A stretch of DNA of 5,561 bases from Deltaproteobacteria bacterium. Lineage in GTDB: Bacteria; Bdellovibrionota_B; Oligoflexia; Oligoflexales; Bog-1112. Below the pieces are notes generated by a model that had not been told where the DNA came from, ran no database searches, and saw only the letters and a list, made by a program, of their open reading frames with translations. Location of the stretch: contig PLEQ01000324.1 in assembly GCA_003136475.1 (NCBI GenBank), positions 7,453-13,013 of the forward strand, read 5' to 3'. This document shows, piece by piece, positions 1 through 5,561 of the stretch. Within the stretch, counting starts at the first letter, position 1. Each line of letters begins with the position of its first letter. The translations under genes were made by a program, and so were the position numbers.

Positions 1-346
1 CTAGGGTACTTCCCCAAGAACCACCGAATACATGCCATTTTTGAATGCCGAGTCGCTCTCGAATTTTTTCAATGTCTGCAACTAGGTCCCAAGTTGTGTT
101 GTCTTGCAAGCAGGCATAGGGAGTACTTTTTCCGGACCCTCGTTGGTCAAAGAGCACGATGTGAAATTTCATGGGATCAAAAAAGCGTCGATAGTCTGGT
201 TCGGAGCCTCCCCCCGGCCCTCCGTGGAGAAAGACTACGGGCACGCCATTGGGATTTCCTACCTGTTCGACATAGATCGAATGGAGATTGGAAACCGAGA
301 GCATAAAGGATGAAAAAGGTTCTACGGGAGGATAGAGTGTGCGCAT
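1..346 (-). CDS. pip: Proline iminopeptidase, N-terminal part (cut by window edge)
   Basis: This enzyme (prolyl aminopeptidase, peptidase family S33, alpha/beta hydrolase fold) removes N-terminal proline from peptides, usually in the cytoplasm. Reading leftwards from ATG at 346-344 gives 115 codons with no stop. The protein starts MRTLYPPVEPF. It has the oxyanion-hole motif HGGPGGG at residues 41-47, DQRGSGKSTP at 67-76, and the nucleophile elbow GGSWGSTL at 108-115, so the predicted nucleophile is Ser110. From memory, Ser110 is also the nucleophile of the Xanthomonas iminopeptidase. Family members are usually about 310-320 residues, so roughly two thirds of the gene, with the catalytic Asp and His, lies outside the window. 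The start is supported by a strong AAGGAAG site six bases upstream. The gene is divergent from the lipoprotein gene. Plus-strand frames over this stretch are shadows. Confidence 0.95.
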   Translation of the reverse strand, partial: MRTLYPPVEPFSSFMLSVSNLHSIYVEQVGNPNGVPVVFLHGGPGGGSEPDYRRFFDPMKFHIVLFDQRGSGKSTPYACLQDNTTWDLVADIEKIRERLGIQKWHVFGGSWGSTL

Positions 347-352
347 TTTTTG

Positions 353-359
353 CTTCCTT
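353..359 (-). promoter_or_regulatory. Ribosome binding site of the iminopeptidase gene
   Basis: On the minus strand the sequence reads AAGGAAG, followed by six bases and then the ATG at 346-344. It is the best Shine-Dalgarno match in the window and fixes the iminopeptidase start. Confidence 0.75.
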
Positions 360-384
360 GTTCGTAGTTTCGTCAACTTCTCTA

Positions 385-414
385 TTTATAACGTTTAGAA
401 TGAAGGATTTCCAA
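385..414 (-). promoter_or_regulatory. Candidate sigma70-type promoter for the iminopeptidase gene
   Basis: On the minus strand, TTGGAA (414-409) is followed after 18 bases by TATAAA (390-385), a reasonable -35/-10 pair. Transcription would start near 378, giving a leader of about 30 bases that includes the ribosome binding site. This rests on consensus matching by eye only. Confidence 0.4.
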
Positions 415-446
415 GTCTTCGAGCTTGTCGTCTAGGTAAAACTTGC

Positions 447-481
447 TTGAATTGTCCAGCGACCTCTTGGCTTATCATTAT
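447..481 (+). promoter_or_regulatory. Weak promoter candidate for the lipoprotein gene
   Basis: TTGTCC (452-457) and CATTAT (476-481) are 18 bases apart, each matching four of six consensus positions. An overlapping TTGAAT lies at 447-452. The implied leader of over 100 bases would be long. The rest of the 347-603 intergenic region holds no gene I can support; its longest ATG frame (400-435) is 11 codons. Confidence 0.22.
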
Positions 482-558
482 AAGTAGGGATTCTGTTAGG
501 AATTTCACGAGGGCCTCGGCTTAGTAGACTACGATAGCAGAGCTCGCGCTTAGCCTCG

Positions 559-570
559 GCATCCTGATGC
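559..570. repeat. Short perfect dyad upstream of the lipoprotein gene
   Basis: GCATC-CT-GATGC is a 12-base interrupted palindrome ending 33 bases before the lipoprotein ATG. The two-base centre is too small for a hairpin loop, so if functional it would be a protein-binding site. It is short enough to occur by chance. Confidence 0.25.
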
Positions 571-589
571 AAGCAAAACTACAAATTCC

Positions 590-593
590 AGGA
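590..593 (+). promoter_or_regulatory. Ribosome binding site of the lipoprotein gene
   Basis: AGGA lies ten bases before the ATG at 604. The spacing is slightly long but acceptable. The start itself is supported mainly by the complete lipoprotein signal peptide that begins there. Confidence 0.45.
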
Positions 594-603
594 CGACTTT
601 ACT

Positions 604-1800
604 ATGTGTTCATTTTTTTTGAATCGATCACTTTTAAGTCTCTCGCTCTTATTAGTGCTGCATGCTTGCGGTAGTTCGAGTTCAAGTACCTCGCCAGGTT
701 CCGATTCGCATGCTGCAAGTCAAAAAGTCGTTCTTAAATCGGACGTAGGTGGCGTGGCGATAGGAACGGTTTCCGCAAGTGCAGCTTTGGCACAAGTCGT
801 GAGCGCAAGTACTTCAAGTGCTATAAAGGGCGTTCAAGTTTCATTTGCTCCCGGTAGTTTGGCAACGAATGTGGATATTACTGTTGAACAAGCGGACTCA
901 CTGGTCTCGGTGAATACCGCACTGGATCTTAAAATACCCACTACCGCAGTTAGCGCTGCTTCAAACGCAGTGCTTGTCGAATCCAGCACTAACGTGGATC
1001 CTGTCAAACCTTTTACCCTTGAAATTCCTCTTCCGACTTCGTTCAGACTGAGTTCTACAACCGGCGTGCTTTTCCGCATCATAAAAGCAGCAGACCCGGG
1101 AGAGGTCTTTACCGGTTTTTTAGCGGCTAATGACTTTTCAGTGGTGAATGGTGTGGTGAAAGTCACGGCAGCATATTTCGGAGCTTATCAAGTGGTGACG
1201 ATTAGCGGTGATTTAGGCACTGTGTCGGAGGCTGTGTCAACAGCACCAATTGTGCCGATTGGGAATACGTTTCCAACGAGTGGTACCTGGCTTTCTGATT
1301 GCCAGACCTGCCGCAACAATGTTCCCGACTGTTATGAAAAAGATACGCTTATTTCGAATGGTTCCTCTATACAGCTTATTTACAATACCTTTGCCGACAG
1401 TGCCTGCCTCCTGGCGCTGGCGACAGCGACTACTTATATCACGGACCTTATAGAGGGTAGTGTGACGACACCTGCGGGAGCTCTGGCAGTCAATGCGTAT
1501 TTTGGAAGATTTCTATTTACACCGGTTTCCTCGCTCGGTGCAGATGCACTCAATACAACAAAGTTTTGTGGCCTGACGGACTGGGTAGTCGGGACTACAC
1601 AAAATATCACTGGATTAAATTGCACCCCAAGCGAACCCACGGCCTTTTCCGCAGGGCTCGTTTATTCAAACGTCCTGATCAATGCCGATTCACCTCCGAC
1701 GCTGAGGCTCGGTGCCCCTGTCAATTCCGAGGTCGATGACGGCAGTGCGCCCGCAAAGCGTATGTTGGGATCGGATACTGTACTCTTCACTCTCCAGTGA
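604..1800 (+). CDS. Predicted two-module lipoprotein of unknown function
   Basis: The 398-residue product begins with a lipoprotein signal peptide: one Arg at 8, a leucine-rich core (10-19) and the lipobox LHAC with the acylated Cys at 22, followed by a serine-rich tether (24-28). It should be exported by Sec and lipidated. Ser at +3 gives no inner-membrane retention signal by the E. coli Asp rule, so an outer-membrane location is likely. Residues about 35-200 form a beta-rich, Ala/Ser/Val-rich module. It includes FAPGSL and a following ITVE strand (82-97), resembling the ZU5-type pattern, and ends in YFGAYQVV (191-198). Residues about 222-398 look like a lipocalin-type module, with GTW (227-229), Cys233, 236, 243, 268, 322 and 340, a CGLTDW motif (322-327) and a closing VLFTLQ strand. 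Six cysteines suit periplasmic disulfides. Both module names are recognised by pattern only, and no ligand or function can be assigned. It starts divergently from the iminopeptidase gene. Confidence 0.88.
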   Translation: MCSFFLNRSLLSLSLLLVLHACGSSSSSTSPGSDSHAASQKVVLKSDVGGVAIGTVSASAALAQVVSASTSSAIKGVQVSFAPGSLATNVDITVEQADSLVSVNTALDLKIPTTAVSAASNAVLVESSTNVDPVKPFTLEIPLPTSFRLSSTTGVLFRIIKAADPGEVFTGFLAANDFSVVNGVVKVTAAYFGAYQVVTISGDLGTVSEAVSTAPIVPIGNTFPTSGTWLSDCQTCRNNVPDCYEKDTLISNGSSIQLIYNTFADSACLLALATATTYITDLIEGSVTTPAGALAVNAYFGRFLFTPVSSLGADALNTTKFCGLTDWVVGTTQNITGLNCTPSEPTAFSAGLVYSNVLINADSPPTLRLGAPVNSEVDDGSAPAKRMLGSDTVLFTLQ

Positions 1801-1828
1801 GACTCGCTGTCGCGCCTCCAGACTGGGT

Positions 1829-1857
1829 TTGCGGTTCTGATCAATATGGCGTATTGT
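1829..1857 (+). promoter_or_regulatory. Weak promoter candidate for the antiporter gene
   Basis: TTGCGG (1829-1834) and TATTGT (1852-1857) are separated by 17 bases. The spacing is ideal but the hexamers match the consensus only partly. If used, transcription would begin near 1864 and the hairpin at 1871-1893 would lie in the antiporter leader. Confidence 0.22.
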
Positions 1858-1870
1858 CGGCCTCAGCAGG

Positions 1871-1899
1871 CTCCCTTTTACTAGTTTAGGGAGAATTTT
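1871..1899 (+). terminator. Weak intrinsic terminator or leader hairpin
   Basis: CTCCCT (1871-1876) pairs perfectly with AGGGAG (1888-1893) around an 11-base loop, and is followed by AA then four T. It sits 70 bases after the lipoprotein stop and could end that transcript. The stem is only six pairs and the T-run is short, so termination would be inefficient. Confidence 0.35.
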
Positions 1900-1918
1900 A
1901 CAGCTCTCTATCTGATTC

Positions 1919-1930
1919 GGAAGAACTTTG
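1919..1930 (+). promoter_or_regulatory. Ribosome binding site and TTG start of the antiporter gene
   Basis: GGAAGA (1919-1924) precedes the TTG at 1928 by three bases, which is tight. An in-frame TGA at 1913-1915 rules out any longer product. No ATG or GTG lies between that stop and the first conserved membrane segment, so TTG at 1928 is the best start. The next in-frame TTG (1970) would trim the start of the first helix. Confidence 0.6.
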
Positions 1931-4171
1931 GAACTTAGTGAATTACATCTTGCGCCCTTGATCCGTGACCTTGCGATTATTCTTGGTGTTGCTGCCGTAG
2001 TTACCTTTATTTTTCGACGTATCCGTCAACCGGTGGTCTTGGGTTATATCATCGCCGGTCTTATAGTTGGACCCTATACACCTGGAATTCTATCTGTAAC
2101 CGATATGCCGAATGTTCATGTTTGGGCCGAACTCGGTGTTATCTTTCTCATGTTTGCTTTGGGCTTAGAATTTAGCTTTCGCAAGCTTGCCCGGGTTGGG
2201 GTCTCTGCCGGCATTACTGCGATGATTCAAGTCGTTTTGATGATTGCTCTAGGCTACGGCTTTGGTCGACTTGCCGGTTGGAAAAATATCGAGAGCATCT
2301 ACCTTGGGTGCATGATTTCGATCTCGTCCACGACAATTATTATCAAGGCTTTCGAGGAGCTGGGCCTCAAAAGCAAGCTCTTTGCGCAAATGGTCTTTGG
2401 TATTTTGATCGTCGAAGATTTGGTAGCCATTCTGATCTTGGTGGCGCTCTCGAGTGTTGCGGAAAGTGCCAATTTAGGCGGACTCGACTTATTGATTGCT
2501 GCTGGAAAACTCGCGGTGGTCGTAGCTGCTTGGTTTTTGGTGGGAATGTTTGTTGTTCCGCGTTTTGTGAAGTCTGTGCGTAAGCACGGTGACAATGAAA
2601 TGATTACGGTTCTGTCGATCGGGCTTTGTCTCGGTCTTGTTACCTTGTCGGCCTATTTTCACTATTCCGTCGCTCTCGGTGCCTTTATCATGGGTTCGAT
2701 TTTGGCTGAAACCTCCGAAGCGAAAAGAATCGAACATCTCACCCGTCCCCTTAAGGACGTTTTCGGAGCCATCTTTTTCGTATCCGTGGGCATGATGATG
2801 GATCCGAAGGTTCTTGTCGATCACTTGGGCCTGGTGCTGGCAGTTTCTCTACTCATTGTGGTCGGGCAAATTATCTCGATCACTATTGGATCCTTAATTA
2901 CCGGTCAAACGCTTAACAAAGCGATTCGTATCAGTTTTAGTATGGCGCAAATCGGTGAATTTTCCTTCATCATTGCGACCGTGGGGCGCAGTTATGGGGT
3001 GATTAGCGAAAGCCTCTTTCCCATGATCGTAGCGGCCTCTTTGATCACCACCTTTACGACACCCTATCTCATGCGTGCTGCTCCGAAATTCGGCGATTTT
3101 GTCGATAAAAAACTTCCGCTCTCGCTTAAGAACGCACTCAACTCCTATTCAGCCTTTGCCCTCAAAAGTCAAAGTGGTTTAGAGAGCAAGAAAGCGCTCT
3201 ACTTGCTGCTTATGCGCTGGTTTTCGAATGCCATTATTGTCACTATCGTCTTCTTACTGAGTGGCAGACTTGTTGTGCCATGGTTCGAAGCTCATAACAT
3301 CACTGTCGAACTGGCTAAAGGTTTGGGCTGGCTCATCGCCATTAGCCTCTCTGCACCTTTCTTGTGGGGTATGACGCAAGTCTTCAGAAATTTTGCCCAC
3401 AATATTGCAGATACCCGGCTCGCTGACCTCACGAAGCGTGGGGGCCTCTATCTGAGTCGTATTGTCACCATTGTTTTAGTGGGTGTGCTCAGTCTTGAGT
3501 TCTTCCCCTTGTGGATCTCTTTCATGCTCACCGCTCTCGTTGTTGTGCTGGTGACGTTCATCTTCAAGACGCAACTCGAAGCCTTTTATCGTTGGTTTGA
3601 ATTGCAATTTCATTCGGGCTTTCAAGCTCAGAAAGCCGAACGTCTCTCGGCAGAAGTGCTGAGCAATCTGGCGCCATGGGATGCCCATTTGGTAAGCGTT
3701 TCTATACATCCCAATTCAACCGTTGTGGCTAAACGCTTGGTCGAACTTCAAATGCGGGAGCAACATGGCATCAATATTGTGGCAATTAAACGTGGCTCTA
3801 AGATTATGGTCGCCCCGAAGGCTAATGATGTTCTACTCCCCGATGACCAACTGCTCTTTTTAGGCACGGATGATGAAGTCGAGAAAATTCGGGATCTTTT
3901 TGAGCATCCCAACGAAGAACAAGAAGAAATTCCTGAACTTTCGACATACAGCTTACGGAAAATTCTTGTTCGTGATGGTTCGCCACTCGCTGGCCTCAGC
4001 ATTCTCCAGTCAGGCATTCGTGAAAAATTTGGTGGTATGGTCGTTGGAGTCGAGCGGCAGGGAAAACGCGAATTTAATCCGAAATCGAACTTCGTCATCA
4101 GTGTGAATGATATTCTTTTCATTGTCGGTCTTAGCTCCCAGGATATTCTACCCTCCTTCCTCGATGAATAA
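1928..4171 (+). CDS. KefB-type monovalent cation:proton antiporter with two RCK_C domains (CPA2)
   Basis: This is an inner-membrane exchanger of K+ or Na+ for protons, acting in pH and cation balance. Residues about 8-385 form the multi-helix Na_H_Exchanger domain. Family landmarks are GYIIAGLIVGP (39-49), GLEF (79-82), SSTT (133-136), the helix with the Glu163-Asp164 pair where the conserved transport acidic residue lies, FFVSVGM (283-289) and AQIGEFSFI (340-348). Residues about 430-550 add roughly four more hydrophobic segments. Then come two cytosolic RCK_C (TrkA_C) domains, at about 586-660 (LLPDDQLLFLG near its end) and 674-747 (ending near DILFIVGL). No Rossmann GxGxxG NAD-binding RCK_N domain is present, unlike E. 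coli KefB/KefC, so gating by glutathione adducts and NAD(H) as in those proteins is unlikely. Length fits longer CPA2 members with tandem RCK_C. The transported ion cannot be read from the sequence. It starts at TTG and is not tightly coupled to either neighbour. Confidence 0.93.
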   Translation: MELSELHLAPLIRDLAIILGVAAVVTFIFRRIRQPVVLGYIIAGLIVGPYTPGILSVTDMPNVHVWAELGVIFLMFALGLEFSFRKLARVGVSAGITAMIQVVLMIALGYGFGRLAGWKNIESIYLGCMISISSTTIIIKAFEELGLKSKLFAQMVFGILIVEDLVAILILVALSSVAESANLGGLDLLIAAGKLAVVVAAWFLVGMFVVPRFVKSVRKHGDNEMITVLSIGLCLGLVTLSAYFHYSVALGAFIMGSILAETSEAKRIEHLTRPLKDVFGAIFFVSVGMMMDPKVLVDHLGLVLAVSLLIVVGQIISITIGSLITGQTLNKAIRISFSMAQIGEFSFIIATVGRSYGVISESLFPMIVAASLITTFTTPYLMRAAPKFGDFVDKKLPLSLKNALNSYSAFALKSQSGLESKKALYLLLMRWFSNAIIVTIVFLLSGRLVVPWFEAHNITVELAKGLGWLIAISLSAPFLWGMTQVFRNFAHNIADTRLADLTKRGGLYLSRIVTIVLVGVLSLEFFPLWISFMLTALVVVLVTFIFKTQLEAFYRWFELQFHSGFQAQKAERLSAEVLSNLAPWDAHLVSVSIHPNSTVVAKRLVELQMREQHGINIVAIKRGSKIMVAPKANDVLLPDDQLLFLGTDDEVEKIRDLFEHPNEEQEEIPELSTYSLRKILVRDGSPLAGLSILQSGIREKFGGMVVGVERQGKREFNPKSNFVISVNDILFIVGLSSQDILPSFLDE

Positions 4172-4223
4172 GATTGAGAAAAGTTTGGGTACCGTATTTT
4201 TTCCTCGCAAAACAAGTTCTAAC

Positions 4224-4270
4224 TAAGCAACACGCTTAAAAAATCACAATTTTTTCTAATTTTTCACAAT
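4224..4270. repeat. AT-rich palindrome and heptamer repeats between antiporter and right-hand gene
   Basis: Three elements overlap in the 182-base gap. TAAGC-AACAC-GCTTA (4224-4238) is a five-pair hairpin. AAAAAAT-CACA-ATTTTTT (4238-4255) is a perfect seven-pair A/T stem ending in six T. The heptamer TCACAAT occurs at 4244-4250 and again at 4264-4270, 20 bases apart. Together they could be a weak terminator for the antiporter gene or an AT-rich control region for the next gene. All three forward frames contain stops in 4172-4353, so it is not coding. Confidence 0.35.
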
Positions 4271-4353
4271 ATGAGAGCTTAACAAGGGTCTCTTTTGTGC
4301 CGAGGACTGAGCCAGGCGATCCAAGATAACCCTTGAGTTCATAAGACCAATCT

Positions 4354-5561
4354 ATGTCCGACATCATTTCGCAAATTTTACGTGTGCTCTGTGCTGTATG
4401 GCTAAGTCCCGATGTACTGCCAGTACCTCCTGCCGCTACTTCCGCTAACACAATGCTAGTTGACTGTGAGCCAGAAGAGCTCCCACCGATTCCATCTCCA
4501 ATTCCAAAAAGCTGCTTTGAAAAATATGAATCCAATCTCGACAAAATTACAGGACGCATCGATTCGATTCTGGCCAAAATAGCAAAGAAGGAATTTCATT
4601 GTTGGGACAGTGAGCACCGCAAAGCCATAGACCTAGCGCTTAACAAGGCCAAGGCTCTCCGAGCCAATCCCCTAAATCTAGCGGAACTGGCCCATGAATA
4701 TGACAAGCTTCTGCTTGAATTGAGCTATTGCCGATCCTTTGAAATTACCAAGGCTACGTCTGATATAACAAAAGAATTAGATGAGATTTTTGCAAGAAAG
4801 GAAATCGACCGCGACGCTATGCTCGCTCACATTCTTGGCGATGTCTTTGCAAAAGGCACAGATCTGGAAGGACTTAGTTCCGGAACATCCGACCAACTCG
4901 TGCTCCGAAACCGCATGGTAAGCAAAATATGCAAGGTTCTTAAGAGACAGAATTTTATCGAAGGTGCCGATGATGTAGTTCCCTGTCATACTTATTTTCC
5001 AAATGAGCAAGCTGAAATCGATAAAGCCAAACGTGTCGATCTTGTTCCCGATCTCGAACCCAAATTATTTCATAAAATTATCAAACAAGGTCAGATCGCG
5101 GTAGCGATCACTTCCGCTCTTAAACGTGGAACACTAGCAGATTTTCTCGCCAATTTTCGGACAACGGTCCAAGCTCTCGACGACCAAGATAGTTTTTATT
5201 TTTCAGGAGGGTGGCCGGGGCATGCCATCATCTATTCAGTTAAACGGGAAGGAGCAGGCTACACGCTGCGAGTCTTCAACATGGGGCAAGGCGCGGGCTA
5301 TAACCTGCAAGCCGATGTTGGATATCCTTTGATGCTGCCGTTTGTGGAACTTGTCAACGTTCCCAAAAAAAATATTACGGATTATTTCTTTCTGAGAAAT
5401 CTCTATGACTTTCGAAGTCTAAGCGGTGACCCAGTGGCGTTTGATCAAACACTTCAAAACAGCATTCAGAATTACTTAGGCGGAACTCCTACTACGCGTA
5501 AGTACGAAATAGACGATTTTTTTGCACCCCAAATTTCAGGAACCTGCGGTTATTACACAAT
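4354..5561 (+). CDS. Unknown protein with cysteine-peptidase-like C-terminal domain (3' end outside window)
   Basis: The frame stays open for 402 codons and runs off the right edge. I do not recognise the family. An in-frame TAA at 4342-4344 makes the ATG at 4354 the first possible start; only a weak AAGA precedes it. The N-terminus has a hydrophobic patch (8-20, containing VLCAVWL) but an acidic residue and no basic residue before Arg10, so it is not a convincing signal peptide. A proline-rich linker follows (about 22-52), then a charged, mostly helical region (about 55-225). The C-terminal part has GGWPGHAIIY with His290, a strand ending in Asn309 (RVFNMGQG), and PQISGTCGYY with Gln393 and Cys398. 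The order His-Asn-Gln-Cys, with Gln five residues before Cys, resembles CE-clan (Ulp1/YopJ-like) peptidases or acyltransferases; a permuted papain-like fold is an alternative. Seven other cysteines are at 13, 38, 54, 83, 126, 193 and 211. The frame is confident; the enzyme class is inference. Confidence 0.6.
   Translation, partial: MSDIISQILRVLCAVWLSPDVLPVPPAATSANTMLVDCEPEELPPIPSPIPKSCFEKYESNLDKITGRIDSILAKIAKKEFHCWDSEHRKAIDLALNKAKALRANPLNLAELAHEYDKLLLELSYCRSFEITKATSDITKELDEIFARKEIDRDAMLAHILGDVFAKGTDLEGLSSGTSDQLVLRNRMVSKICKVLKRQNFIEGADDVVPCHTYFPNEQAEIDKAKRVDLVPDLEPKLFHKIIKQGQIAVAITSALKRGTLADFLANFRTTVQALDDQDSFYFSGGWPGHAIIYSVKREGAGYTLRVFNMGQGAGYNLQADVGYPLMLPFVELVNVPKKNITDYFFLRNLYDFRSLSGDPVAFDQTLQNSIQNYLGGTPTTRKYEIDDFFAPQISGTCGYYT

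Noticed and set aside
94..313. Two overlapping plus-strand frames of about 70 codons
   Set aside because: They lie opposite the iminopeptidase frame, whose family motifs are unmistakable; the plus-strand products show no recognisable motif.
400..435. Small frame starting at the ATG at 400
   Set aside because: Only 11 codons before TAG, with no ribosome binding site; nothing distinguishes it from chance.
834..1166. Minus-strand frame of 110 codons inside the lipoprotein gene
   Set aside because: The plus-strand protein has a full lipobox signal and an even set of cysteines, while the antisense product has no identifiable feature or ribosome binding site.
4172..4205. Possible terminator directly after the antiporter stop, around GGTACC and a T-run
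   Set aside because: GGTACC is self-complementary without a loop, and the flanking A and T runs do not form a stable GC-rich stem.
3748..4215. Minus-strand frame of 155 codons
   Set aside because: It lies almost wholly opposite the second half of the antiporter tail, which carries clear RCK_C patterns; its product is Ser/Arg-rich, as expected of an antisense shadow.
4236..4577. Minus-strand frame of 113 codons across the start of the right-hand gene
   Set aside because: Its product is low-complexity Ser/Gly-rich, and it overlaps a plus-strand frame open for over 1200 bases with structured motifs.

Overview
The window looks like a chromosomal stretch from a Gram-negative bacterium. The evidence is a lipoprotein with a clear lipobox and a serine-rich tether, a large inner-membrane CPA2 antiporter, and a proline iminopeptidase of the Xanthomonas type. 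The lipoprotein pairs a ZU5-like module with a lipocalin-like cysteine module. That style, together with moderate GC, reminds me of Bdellovibrionota/Oligoflexia genomes, but this placement is inference and nothing here proves it. I see no tRNA, rRNA, CRISPR array, insertion sequence or phage gene.

Layout from left to right. (1) Positions 1-346, minus strand: the first 115 codons of a proline iminopeptidase (alpha/beta hydrolase), cut by the left edge just after its nucleophile serine. (2) Positions 347-603: a divergent intergenic region with a fair promoter and strong ribosome binding site for the peptidase. It also holds weak promoter, repeat and dyad candidates on the lipoprotein side. (3) Positions 604-1800, plus strand: a 398-residue two-module lipoprotein of unknown function. 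(4) Positions 1801-1927: a spacer with a weak hairpin and a weak promoter candidate. (5) Positions 1928-4171, plus strand: a 747-residue KefB-type monovalent cation:proton antiporter starting at TTG. It has two C-terminal RCK_C (TrkA_C) domains and no NAD-binding RCK_N domain. (6) Positions 4172-4353: an AT-rich non-coding spacer with an A/T palindrome and a repeated heptamer. (7) Positions 4354-5561, plus strand: an open frame of 402 codons running off the right edge. It matches no family I can name, but its C-terminal part carries a His-Asn-Gln-Cys arrangement like that of CE-clan or permuted papain-like cysteine peptidases.

The genes do not form an evident pathway. The peptidase is divergent from the rest, and the three plus-strand genes are separated by 127 and 182 bases with their own candidate signals. 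They are probably independent units. The item most worth following is the right-hand gene: an apparently undescribed cysteine-peptidase-like protein with a proline-rich, cysteine-containing N-terminal region.
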